A model generated the notes under the pieces. That model searched no databases and had not been told where the DNA came from. It was given only the letters and a program-made list of their open reading frames with translations. Made by a program: the position numbers and the translations under genes. From Clostridia bacterium (GTDB lineage Bacteria > Bacillota_A > Clostridia > Christensenellales > CAG-138), in NCBI GenBank assembly GCA_017459315.1, contig JAFUDD010000302.1, positions 1-8,470 of the forward strand: 8,470 nucleotides of DNA, in the 5' to 3' direction. Within the stretch, counting starts at the first letter, position 1, and each line of letters opens with the position of its first letter. Shown here piece by piece: positions 1 to 5,491 of this stretch.

Positions 1-356
1 CACAGGAACAGCACCGGAACGGGCAGCTTGCCGGCAAAGTTGATCATCCAGAATGCGGTCACAATACCGCCGACGAGCATCTGTCCCTCCGCCCCGATGT
101 TCCAGAATCGCATCTTAAACGCGGGCGCAAGACCGATGGCGATACAGGTCAGCATCATCAGATCGCGGACCATGAACCAAACGCGCTTCTCGGTGCCGAA
201 CGCGCCGTTGAACATCGAAACATACACGCGGATCGGGTTCAGCCTGACGACGGCGTAAATGATAAACGCATTGACGATCAGCGCGAGCAGGATAGCGATT
301 AAGCGAATGCCCCATGCTTTCCAAGCGGGGATCCCGTCTCTTTTTGAAATATGCAT
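1..356 (-). CDS. BMP-family nucleoside ABC transporter permease (partial, N-terminal 118 residues)
   Basis: Integral membrane subunit of an ABC importer that would move nucleosides (or a related BMP ligand) through the cytoplasmic membrane. The reading frame opens MHISKRDGIPAW, has a first hydrophobic helix at about residues 18-36 (LIAILLALIVNAFIIYAVV), and carries the motif FWNIGAEGQ at about residues 82-90. That motif is the hallmark of the YufP/NupP-like branch of the branched-chain-amino-acid/sugar permease superfamily. The gene runs off the left edge, so about two thirds of the protein is missing. The ATG lies one base beyond the stop codon of the ATPase gene, and its ribosome binding site (GGGGGAGG, 365-372, 8-nt spacer) is embedded in the last codons of that gene, so the two are very likely translationally coupled. 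A second permease gene is expected further left, as in B. subtilis nupNOPQ. Identification is from family knowledge; the substrate is inferred. Confidence 0.9.
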   Translation of the reverse strand, partial: MHISKRDGIPAWKAWGIRLIAILLALIVNAFIIYAVVRLNPIRVYVSMFNGAFGTEKRVWFMVRDLMMLTCIAIGLAPAFKMRFWNIGAEGQMLVGGIVTAFWMINFAGKLPVPVLFL

Positions 357-357
357 A

Positions 358-1887
358 TCAGTTGCCTCCCCCGAGCTTTGTCATCATCAGGCCGACTTCC
401 TCCTTGGTGATGGAGCGGCCGTCCACGATACCGGACACCTTGCCGCCGCACAGCACCAGAATCCGGTCGCACAGCTCCAGCAGCACGTCGAGGTCCTCGC
501 CGACATAGATCACCGCGACGCCCTTCATCTTCTGCTCGGTCAACAGGTTATAGATCGTATAGGAGGTGTTGATGTCAAGGCCGCGCACCGCGTAAGCCGT
601 CATCAGCACGGTCGGGTTCTGCTCGATCTCGCGTCCGACCAGAACCTTCTGCACGTTGCCGCCCGAAAGCCGGCGCAGCGGCGTCCGGTCGATATCCGGC
701 GTGACGACCTCAAGGTCGTTGACGATCTTCTGCGAGAGCTTTTTCGGGAACTTCCGGTCGAGGATCGGGCCCTTGCCTCTGCGGTAGCTGCGCAGCATCA
801 CGTTCTGCATGATGTTCATGCTGCCGACCAGACCCATGCCGAAGCGATCCTCCGGCACGAACGAGAGCAGCACGCCCTCCTTGATGATATCGAGAGGATC
901 CATGCCGTTCAGCACACGCTCCTTGCCGTCCGGCTCGATATACACGATGCGTCCGCCGTTTTCGATCTTCTGCACGCCCGCAATCGCTTCGAGCAGTTCC
1001 TTCTGGCCGCTGCCCGCAATGCCCGCGATGCCGAGGATCTCGCCGGCCATAGCCGTGAACGTCACATCGTCGAGCTTGTTGACGCCCTCCTTGTCCTTCA
1101 CGGTCAGATGCTCGACCAGGAGCCGGTCGCGCTTTTCCTTCGCCTCCGGCCGGTCGATGTTCAGGCTCACCGCGCGGCCGACCATCATATCCGTCAGCGA
1201 CTGCTGCGACGCATTCGCGGTCGGCACATCGCCGATATACTCGCCCTTGCGCAAAACGGCGACACGGTCGGACACCGCCAGCACCTCGTGCAGCTTATGC
1301 GTGATAATGATGATCGCCTTGCCGTCTGCGCGCATGTTGCGCATGACGGTGAACAGCTTTTCCGTTTCCTGCGGGGTCAGAACCGCCGTCGGCTCGTCAA
1401 GAATCAGAATATCGGCGCCGCGATACAGCACCTTGACGATCTCGACCGTCTGCTTCTGCGAAACGGACATATTATAAACCTTTTGATTCGGATCAATTTC
1501 AAATCCATAGCGGTCGGCAATCTCGCGCACGGCCTTGGCAACCGCTGCCTTATCGAGCTTGCCCTTTTCGCCCTCCAGACCGAGGATGATATTTTCGGCG
1601 GCAGTAAACACATCCACGAGCTTGAAATGCTGATGGATCATGCCGATATGCAGATCGAACGCGTCCTTCGGGGATTTGATCTCGACCTTTTTGCCGTCCA
1701 CGTAAATCTCGCCCTCATCGGGATAGTAAATGCCGGACAGCATGTTCATCAGCGTTGTCTTGCCGCTGCCGTTCTCACCGAGCAGCGACAAAATCTCGCC
1801 CTTCTGCAAGGTCAGGTTGATGTCGTTGTTGGCGACGACCTTGCCGAATCGCTTGGTGATGTGTTTCAGTTCAATGGCGTTTTCCAA
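358..1887 (-). CDS. BMP-family nucleoside ABC transporter ATP-binding protein (two NBDs)
   Basis: Cytoplasmic ATPase of the importer; one chain carries both nucleotide-binding domains, like YufO/NupO and sugar ATPases such as RbsA. Numbering from the TTG at 1887 (509 residues): Walker A GENGSGKTT at about 37-45, signature MSVSQ at 140-144, Walker B with catalytic Glu in LILDEP at about 161-166, switch His in ITH at about 197. The second domain has a degenerate Walker A (AGSGQKEL, about 291-298), an intact signature LSGGN (407-411), and TAYAVRGLD where relatives have AAQPTRGLD. Only one composite ATP site (NBD1 Walker motifs plus NBD2 signature) looks catalytically complete, as usual in this family. 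I prefer the TTG start because the in-frame ATG at 1896 lies inside the Shine-Dalgarno sequence and the TTG gives the usual short N-terminus. Using the ATG adds three residues. A longer in-frame extension would run back into the bmp gene and is not credible. Confidence 0.94.
   Translation of the reverse strand: MENAIELKHITKRFGKVVANNDINLTLQKGEILSLLGENGSGKTTLMNMLSGIYYPDEGEIYVDGKKVEIKSPKDAFDLHIGMIHQHFKLVDVFTAAENIILGLEGEKGKLDKAAVAKAVREIADRYGFEIDPNQKVYNMSVSQKQTVEIVKVLYRGADILILDEPTAVLTPQETEKLFTVMRNMRADGKAIIIITHKLHEVLAVSDRVAVLRKGEYIGDVPTANASQQSLTDMMVGRAVSLNIDRPEAKEKRDRLLVEHLTVKDKEGVNKLDDVTFTAMAGEILGIAGIAGSGQKELLEAIAGVQKIENGGRIVYIEPDGKERVLNGMDPLDIIKEGVLLSFVPEDRFGMGLVGSMNIMQNVMLRSYRRGKGPILDRKFPKKLSQKIVNDLEVVTPDIDRTPLRRLSGGNVQKVLVGREIEQNPTVLMTAYAVRGLDINTSYTIYNLLTEQKMKGVAVIYVGEDLDVLLELCDRILVLCGGKVSGIVDGRSITKEEVGLMMTKLGGGN
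365..372 (-). promoter_or_regulatory. Ribosome binding site of the permease, inside the ATPase gene
   Basis: GGGGGAGG on the minus strand encodes the closing Leu-Gly-Gly-Gly residues of the ATPase and also sits 8 nt before the permease ATG. Ribosomes finishing the ATPase terminate within reach of this site, which favours coupled re-initiation and balanced subunit production. Confidence 0.8.
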
Positions 1888-1903
1888 GTTGATCATCCTT
1901 TCT
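1888..1903 (-). promoter_or_regulatory. Extended Shine-Dalgarno that decides the ATPase start
   Basis: AGAAAGGATGATC (1903-1891) matches the complement of the 16S rRNA 3' end, AGAAAGGAGGTGATC, apart from a missing GG. The candidate ATG (1896-1894) is inside this match, with no spacer. The TTG at 1887 is 8 nt downstream of AGAAAGGA, an ideal distance. Confidence 0.65.
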
Positions 1904-1938
1904 GGCGGAAGTTCGTTCGGGGGATGCGGTCTATCCTC

Positions 1939-1967
1939 ATTATAACAGTCCCGAACGGCCTTGTAAA
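1939..1967 (-). promoter_or_regulatory. Sigma-A promoter of the ATPase-permease unit
   Basis: -35 TTTACA (1967-1962), 17-nt spacer, consensus -10 TATAAT (1944-1939) preceded by TG in the extended -10 position. Predicted +1 is near 1932, giving a leader of about 45 nt to the TTG. It lies downstream of the bmp terminator, so the ATPase and permease can be transcribed independently of the binding protein. Confidence 0.85.
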
Positions 1968-2014
1968 CGAGTGTCTTACAAAATTTTTGCGATGCTGAAA
2001 AATATTTTGTGTCT

Positions 2015-2054
2015 GTAAAAGGAAAAGGTGGCTGCACGAAAGACAGCCACCTTT
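2015..2054 (-). terminator. Rho-independent terminator after the BMP lipoprotein gene
   Basis: Perfect 11-bp stem (AAAGGTGGCTG at 2054-2044 pairing with 2034-2024, 9-nt loop) followed on the minus strand by an interrupted T-run, TTTTCCTTTT. It starts 11 nt after the bmp stop codon. The broken T-run suggests some read-through into the ATPase gene, so it may act as an attenuating terminator that sets subunit ratios. Confidence 0.78.
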
Positions 2055-2065
2055 GCTTACGGTGC

Positions 2066-3358
2066 TTAGCCCAATTCGGTGATGCCGTCGATGCGGAGAC
2101 CGAAGGACGGAGCGGACTGGAAGTAGGACTCATGATAGTAACCGTCGAACATAGCGTTGTCCGCGTCGTTCGTCCAATCGCCATCGGTGTCGGTCGCGAA
2201 CGCTTCGGTGACTTCTGCGCCGCCGACGGTGAAGGTCTTCTGATCGAAGACATGCAGCTCGCCCGCCTTGATCGCGGCGATGGTCTTATCGACTGCTTCC
2301 TGAGTGCCCGGTGCGCAGGATTCGCCCAGCGGCGTCACGGCGACGGCGTTGGTCTCGAAGCCCTGTGCCCAGTTGGTGTCAAATTCCTTGCCATCCTTAA
2401 CGGCGCCGATCGCGTAGGTGTAGTACACATCCCACTCGTTCGTCGGGGAGGTCAGCGCAGCGGTCGGAGCGACGGAGAGCATGTCCACGTTGTAGCCGAC
2501 GGAGTAAACGATGGTGCCGTTCTTGAGGGCTTCTTCGCAGGTGGACGGAGCGCCGGTGGAGTCGGCATGCTGTCCGATGATGATGCAGCCGCGCTCGATC
2601 AGAGCGGTCGCCGCTTCGGATTCACCGGTGATGTCGAACCAGGAGTTGGTGTACTGAACATCCATGTGGACGTTCGGAACCACGGAACGGAGGCCGAGGA
2701 AGAACGCGGTGTAGCCGGAAACCACCTCTGCATACGGATAAGCGCCGACGTAGCCGATCTTGTAGTTGCCGTCCGCGTCGATGTTCTTGTCCGCAACCTT
2801 GCCTTCGTCGATCAGCTGCTGGAGCTTCATGCCCGCGACGATGCCGCCGACATAGCGCGCTTCAAAGATGTTGGTGAAAGCATTGTGGAAGTTCGCAAGG
2901 CCGGAAGCCTTCGCGGTGTCGCCGGTCATTGCGACGAACTGCACTTCGGGATGCTCCTCAGCCGCCTGCTGCGTGTAGGACTGATGGCTGTAGGAGTTGG
3001 TGATGACGAGCTTGCAGCCCTGCTCAACACAGTCGATGCAGGCGTCGTAGCACTGCTCATCCTCGGGTACGTTGTACTTCCAAACGACGTTCGCATCGGT
3101 CAGGCCGAGGTTTGCAATCGCCTTCTGTACGCCGACCATGTGGGCGTAGGTGTAGCCTTCATTCTCGTCGCCGACGAGAACAACGCCGACCTTGAACGTA
3201 TCGGCAGCGGGGGCCGCATCCGTCTTGGTCTCGGTAGTCGTTTCGGTCTTGGTCTCCGTCTTGGTATCCGTCGTCGTGTTGGCGGCGGGCGTGCTCGCGG
3301 TGCAGGCAACAGCCAGAACCATCAGCATGCAGAGAACGATAGCCAAAAACTTCTTCAT
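2066..3358 (-). CDS. BMP-family substrate-binding lipoprotein of a nucleoside ABC transporter
   Basis: Extracellular, membrane-anchored receptor that captures nucleoside or a similar ligand and hands it to the permease. Signal peptide MKKFLAIVLCMLMVLAVAC with the lipidated Cys at position 19 (-3 to -1 are A-V-A, a slightly atypical lipobox). Residues 20-53 form a Thr/Lys/Glu-rich spacer (TKTETKTETTTETKT) tethering the receptor. The BMP/PBP1 fold begins at FKVGVVLVGDENEGYTYAHM (from about 55). Family features include the cysteine-rich DEQCYDACIDCVEQGC (about 100-115), TNSWFDITGESEAA (about 237-250), IIIGQHADSTG (about 259-269) and VGYNVDMLSVAP (about 287-298). At 430 residues it is slightly longer than typical BMP proteins because of the spacer. 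The SD is AAGGAGGG 7 nt before the ATG. Its place ahead of ATPase and permease matches nupN-nupO-nupP order. BMP proteins of this group mostly bind purine nucleosides; the exact ligand is not readable here. Confidence 0.94.
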   Translation of the reverse strand: MKKFLAIVLCMLMVLAVACTASTPAANTTTDTKTETKTETTTETKTDAAPAADTFKVGVVLVGDENEGYTYAHMVGVQKAIANLGLTDANVVWKYNVPEDEQCYDACIDCVEQGCKLVITNSYSHQSYTQQAAEEHPEVQFVAMTGDTAKASGLANFHNAFTNIFEARYVGGIVAGMKLQQLIDEGKVADKNIDADGNYKIGYVGAYPYAEVVSGYTAFFLGLRSVVPNVHMDVQYTNSWFDITGESEAATALIERGCIIIGQHADSTGAPSTCEEALKNGTIVYSVGYNVDMLSVAPTAALTSPTNEWDVYYTYAIGAVKDGKEFDTNWAQGFETNAVAVTPLGESCAPGTQEAVDKTIAAIKAGELHVFDQKTFTVGGAEVTEAFATDTDGDWTNDADNAMFDGYYHESYFQSAPSFGLRIDGITELG

Positions 3359-3399
3359 TCGTTTCCCTCCTTGATATTGTTCATGTTAGATATATTGAA

Positions 3400-3413
3400 A
3401 CACGTTGCCGTGT
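3400..3413 (-). other. Small GNRA-capped hairpin in the bmp leader
   Basis: ACACG-GCAA-CGTGT in the predicted 5' leader, extendable by a G-U pair. A short stable stem about 40 nt before the start codon. I do not recognise a riboswitch; the purine-riboswitch core is not visible. Confidence 0.35.
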
Positions 3414-3445
3414 CACAACCCGTTTTCAAGGGAAAAGTATATAAG

Positions 3446-3476
3446 TATTTTATCAAAATTCCCTTTGTAAAGTCAA
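3446..3476 (-). promoter_or_regulatory. Promoter of the BMP lipoprotein gene, with a CodY-like overlap
   Basis: -35 TTGACT (3476-3471), 18-nt spacer, -10 TAAAAT (3452-3447) with TG one base upstream. Predicted +1 near 3440 and a leader of about 80 nt. AATTTTGATAAAATA (3460-3446), overlapping the -10, matches the CodY consensus AATTTTCNGAAAATT with three mismatches at fixed positions. Any AT-rich -10 region will score somewhat, so the CodY call is tentative. Confidence 0.72.
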
Positions 3477-3491
3477 GATATTTTGCCGTAT

Positions 3492-3509
3492 ATGCGTAAA
3501 TAATGCGTA
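3492..3509 (-). repeat. Paired TACGCAT direct repeats upstream of the bmp -35
   Basis: TACGCAT occurs at 3509-3503 and again at 3498-3492, an 11-bp period (one helical turn), ending 15 nt before the -35 box. The placement suits an activator or repressor site; no known consensus is recognised. Confidence 0.45.
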
Positions 3510-3540
3510 TTTTTTGGACAATATGCCGGTAATTCCCCCG

Positions 3541-3578
3541 CCTATAAACACAAATACAACCGAGCGTCTCGATTGTAT
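3541..3578 (-). terminator. Probable terminator of the small membrane protein gene
   Basis: 11-bp stem with one U-G pair (ATACAATCGAG at 3578-3568 with 3564-3554, loop ACG) 7 nt after the stop codon of the 116-residue gene. It is followed on the minus strand by TTGTGTTTAT, a weak T-run. Confidence 0.55.
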
Positions 3579-3585
3579 GAATTCG

Positions 3586-3936
3586 TTATTCGCAGAGCGC
3601 GCGCAGCTCGTCGCGCTTTCGGGCGATCTCGTTAAGATACGGCGCATAATCGGCCTCGGCATATCCGCACCATGCGAACACGCCGATCCACAGCGTCATG
3701 TGGTACACGGTCTTAAACAAATAGGAAAGCGGCAGCCATGCGCTCTCGATCAGGCGCAGGCCGTTGCACAGCGCAAAAAGGAAGTTCGCGGCAAAATTGA
3801 GCAGAAACGCCGTCAGCACGCGCCGAAGCCACCGTTCCATCGCGGATACGGATTCCTTGCGAACCGTCCAAAAGAGCAGAAGCCCCACGACGATCATACA
3901 AATCAGATAGATTTCCGCATACAGCACCGACGCCAT
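3586..3936 (-). CDS. Small three-helix membrane protein of unknown function
   Basis: 116 residues with three hydrophobic segments: about 5-23 (LYAEIYLICMIVVGLLLFW), 40-60 (RVLTAFLLNFAANFLFALCNG) and 67-91 (LPLSYLFKTVYHMTLWIGVFAWCG). A short charged tail ends NEIARKRDELRALCE. The SD GGGAG lies about 8 nt before the ATG. It has its own promoter upstream and a likely terminator downstream, so it appears to be a complete single-gene unit. The pattern (YLICMIVVGLLLFWTVRKES, then FKTVYHMTLWIGVFAWCGYAE) recalls the N-terminal membrane sensor of some clostridial diguanylate cyclases and phosphodiesterases, but no GGDEF or EAL domain follows in any frame: the bmp promoter region comes next. It could be an independent small membrane protein or the surviving sensor half of a decayed signalling gene. 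I cannot assign a function. Confidence 0.75.
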   Translation of the reverse strand: MASVLYAEIYLICMIVVGLLLFWTVRKESVSAMERWLRRVLTAFLLNFAANFLFALCNGLRLIESAWLPLSYLFKTVYHMTLWIGVFAWCGYAEADYAPYLNEIARKRDELRALCE

Positions 3937-3985
3937 TTCGTTACACTCCCGCTGCCCCCGTCATCCGATCAGAACATTCCGCCCC

Positions 3986-4003
3986 TTTTACGGCATCGTA
4001 AAA
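3986..4003 (-). other. Inverted repeat across the predicted transcription start
   Basis: TTTTACG-ATGC-CGTAAAA (4003-3986) begins right after the -10 box and spans the expected +1. It could be an operator for a dimeric repressor or a 5'-end stem protecting the mRNA. No regulator is recognisable. Confidence 0.4.
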
Positions 4004-4032
4004 ATAATATCATATTTTACCATTGTTTGCAA
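4004..4032 (-). promoter_or_regulatory. Promoter of the small membrane protein gene
   Basis: -35 TTGCAA (4032-4027), 17-nt spacer, -10 TATTAT (4009-4004) with extended -10 TGA. Predicted +1 near 3997 and a leader of about 60 nt. Confidence 0.72.
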
Positions 4033-4053
4033 TATAATAGTTAAGCGGGAATC

Positions 4054-4077
4054 AAAAAAGACAGGCAGCTGCCTGTC
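4054..4077 (-). terminator. Rho-independent terminator of the FakA-middle-domain-like gene
   Basis: GACAGGCAGCTGCCTGTC (4077-4060) is a perfect palindrome that folds as a 7-bp stem with an AGCT loop, followed by TTTTTT on the minus strand. It lies about 19 nt after the stop codon at 4096. Confidence 0.85.
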
Positions 4078-4095
4078 CGTCGTATGCAAGCATTC

Positions 4096-4359
4096 TCAGC
4101 CCTTCAGGCCGCGCGCCTGCCGATCCATGTCCTCCACAACGATGTCGTAGATCTCGCCGAGCGAAGCGCAGTATTCCAGCACCTTCCACGGCTCGTTGGT
4201 GTGGTAATGAATCTTGATCATCTCCGAAAATCCGACGGCCAAAAGGCTGTCGCCGACAAAGTTCTTGGTGAAGTATTCGTTGATCGCGTCCTCGTCCAGA
4301 TCGTGACCGTCAATCAAAAGCTGCGTATCGTAACGATACTCAATGGTTTGTTCGCTCAT
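4096..4359 (-). CDS. Stand-alone FakA (DAK-family) middle-domain-like protein, 87 residues
   Basis: The whole protein resembles the central domain of fatty acid kinase FakA/YloV, often labelled kinase to dihydroxyacetone kinase. The recognisable blocks are YRYDTQLLIDG (8-18; FakA has YGYCTEF), the VGDSLLAVGFSEMIKIHYHTNEPWKVLEY block (35-63), and LGEIYDIVVEDMDRQ (FakA: IKIENMREQ). In FakA this domain lies between the DhaL ATP-binding kinase domain and the C-terminal domain that meets the FakB acyl carrier. Neither flanking domain is present here, so it cannot be a kinase by itself. The two histidines that FakA uses at its metal site are kept (H51, H53), while the partner Cys position is Asp11. 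The SD AAAGGAG lies 7 nt before the ATG. Single-gene unit with its own terminator. Possible roles are a regulatory or decoy subunit for a FakA encoded elsewhere, or an independent metal-binding protein; both are inference. Confidence 0.82.
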   Translation of the reverse strand: MSEQTIEYRYDTQLLIDGHDLDEDAINEYFTKNFVGDSLLAVGFSEMIKIHYHTNEPWKVLEYCASLGEIYDIVVEDMDRQARGLKG

Positions 4360-4387
4360 GCGCTCTCTCCTTTACTGCGATACCGCC

Positions 4388-4396
4388 AGTATACCA
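4388..4396 (-). promoter_or_regulatory. Extended -10 promoter of the FakA-middle-domain-like gene
   Basis: TGGTATACT: -10 TATACT (4393-4388) with the TGN extension. The best 17-nt-spaced -35 is a poor TTTTCT lying in the T-run of the lgt terminator, so the promoter would depend on the extended -10. Predicted +1 near 4381 and a leader of about 21 nt. Confidence 0.6.
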
Positions 4397-4406
4397 TAGA
4401 AGTTTC

Positions 4407-4446
4407 AAAAAGAAAAGGAAGAATTTCCCGATAGAATCCTTCTTCC
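4407..4446 (-). terminator. Rho-independent terminator of lgt
   Basis: 7-bp stem GGAAGAA (4446-4440) with TTCTTCC (4423-4417), a 16-nt loop that can pair further, then TTTTCTTTTT on the minus strand. It starts 12 nt after the lgt stop codon and abuts the next gene's promoter. Confidence 0.75.
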
Positions 4447-4458
4447 TGTTGTCTGCTC

Positions 4459-5337
4459 TTATTTTCCATCATCCTCGGCAAACACGATCGGCTCCTCGGC
4501 CGGCGCAAACAGGTCGTACTTCTCGATTTCCGGATCGTAGGGATCGAGGGGCGACGGCGGCAGGATGCCCTTCCATTTCAAAATACCGTACAGCGCGACG
4601 CCGAACAGAATGAACAGGCTGACGACCTGCGAAAACGCAAGGCTGCCGTAGCCGCCGCGCACGGCATCGTCGCGGAAGAACTCAATGACAAAGCGGAACG
4701 CCGCATACGCCGCAAGGTACAGCCCGACAAGGTTGCCGCGCCGTTCCTCCTTTAAGTGGAAAAGCAGCCACAGCAGCACGCCGAACAGGACAAAATTGAA
4801 CGCGGATTCAAACAGCTGCACGGGCAAACGGCTGTCCCAAAAGTGCGCGCAAAACGCATTGTCCATGTGCACGCCGTAACAGCACGGCTGCCAGACGAGC
4901 TCGCCGTCCACCATTTCATGCCCGAAATAGCAGCCGATCCGCGCGAAGCCGTGAAACAGCGGCGTCGATACCGCGACAATGTCCCACGCAAGGCGCTTCT
5001 TTTTCAGGAGCTTCCAAAACAGTGCGGCCATCATGCCGAAGTAGCCGAGCAAGCCGCCGTAAAACACGATGCCGGAGTTTTCAAACAGCAGCTTTAGGGT
5101 GATATTCTCCACCCCGCGCGAACGGAGATAGGTTTCATAGGAGATCATGCCGAACAGCTTCGCCCCGACGATCAGCCCGACAAGCGACAGCAGCATCAGC
5201 GGGATCTGCCGCACCCAGTTCTGCCGGAGCTTAAAGCACAGCAAAAGGGCGCACACGAACGCGGTCAAAAGGCCGAGTGCCGCAAACACGCCGTAGGTGA
5301 GCACATGTTCGAGAAAAAAGTTTTTTACCGCTTCCAT
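4459..5337 (-). CDS. lgt: Prolipoprotein diacylglyceryl transferase
   Basis: Membrane enzyme that transfers diacylglycerol from phosphatidylglycerol to the lipobox Cys of preprolipoproteins, the first step of lipoprotein maturation. 292 residues with several hydrophobic helices (about 13-34, 45-63, 88-110, 178-194, 204-220, 235-252). Family motifs: NSGIVFYGGLLGYFG (87-101), HGFARIGCYFGHE (129-141), CCYG (152-155), PVQLFES (172-178) and FRFVIEFFRDD (214-224, with the conserved Arg and Glu-Phe-Phe-Arg). The GC...CCYG pattern is the variant seen in many clostridial Lgt proteins, but here the cysteines are separated by an unusually long stretch. A C-terminal charged tail of about 35 residues (from 258) extends into the cytoplasm. 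No Shine-Dalgarno precedes the ATG; the promoter -10 ends 6 nt before it, predicting a leaderless transcript. Divergent from a lipoprotein gene and near the BMP lipoprotein gene, both expected substrates. Confidence 0.93.
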   Translation of the reverse strand: MEAVKNFFLEHVLTYGVFAALGLLTAFVCALLLCFKLRQNWVRQIPLMLLSLVGLIVGAKLFGMISYETYLRSRGVENITLKLLFENSGIVFYGGLLGYFGMMAALFWKLLKKKRLAWDIVAVSTPLFHGFARIGCYFGHEMVDGELVWQPCCYGVHMDNAFCAHFWDSRLPVQLFESAFNFVLFGVLLWLLFHLKEERRGNLVGLYLAAYAAFRFVIEFFRDDAVRGGYGSLAFSQVVSLFILFGVALYGILKWKGILPPSPLDPYDPEIEKYDLFAPAEEPIVFAEDDGK

Positions 5338-5343
5338 GCGCCC

Positions 5344-5372
5344 ATTATAGCGGGAAAAGCGCGCGTTGGCAA
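5344..5372 (-). promoter_or_regulatory. lgt promoter, positioned for a leaderless transcript
   Basis: -35 TTGCCA (5372-5367), 17-nt spacer, consensus -10 TATAAT (5349-5344). Only GGGCGC separates the -10 from the lgt ATG, so the expected +1 falls on the A of ATG (5337). Confidence 0.78.
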
Positions 5373-5445
5373 CCCGATTGCGCGACGAAAGTCCCCGATT
5401 TCACACGAAATTCACACAGGAAATTGCCTGTTTTTGGGAGATTGC

Positions 5446-5474
5446 TTGACGGTGCCGTGAAAACCTGTTACGAT
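5446..5474 (+). promoter_or_regulatory. Promoter of the divergent lipoprotein gene
   Basis: -35 TTGACG (5446-5451), 17-nt spacer, -10 TACGAT (5469-5474) with extended -10 TGT. Predicted +1 near 5481 and a leader of about 65 nt. It lies back-to-back with the lgt promoter, the two -35 boxes being about 74 bp apart. Confidence 0.78.
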
Positions 5475-5491
5475 ACGCATAAGCTAAAGCA

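Noticed and set aside
259..1998. Long plus-strand open frame (579 codons) opposite the ATPase
   Set aside because: It is the antisense shadow of a high-confidence ABC ATPase; it is unusually rich in His, Asp and Arg, has no ribosome binding site and matches no family.
1897..2253. In-frame N-terminal extension of the ATPase (to 631 residues)
   Set aside because: The extension would cross the promoter, the terminator and the 3' end of bmp. Its sequence is low-complexity and the family starts near ENAIELKHITK.
3359..3440. Purine or other riboswitch in the bmp leader
   Set aside because: The leader is only about 80 nt and holds a single short hairpin; no conserved purine-riboswitch core or kissing-loop stems were found.
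2009..3499. Long plus-strand open frame (496 codons) opposite the BMP gene
   Set aside because: Antisense shadow of the BMP lipoprotein. It begins in the terminator hairpin and has no ribosome binding site.
3453..3662. Out-of-frame continuation of the small membrane protein into an output domain
   Set aside because: The alternative frame downstream of the stop shows no GGDEF, EAL or kinase motif, and the interval holds a terminator and the bmp promoter.
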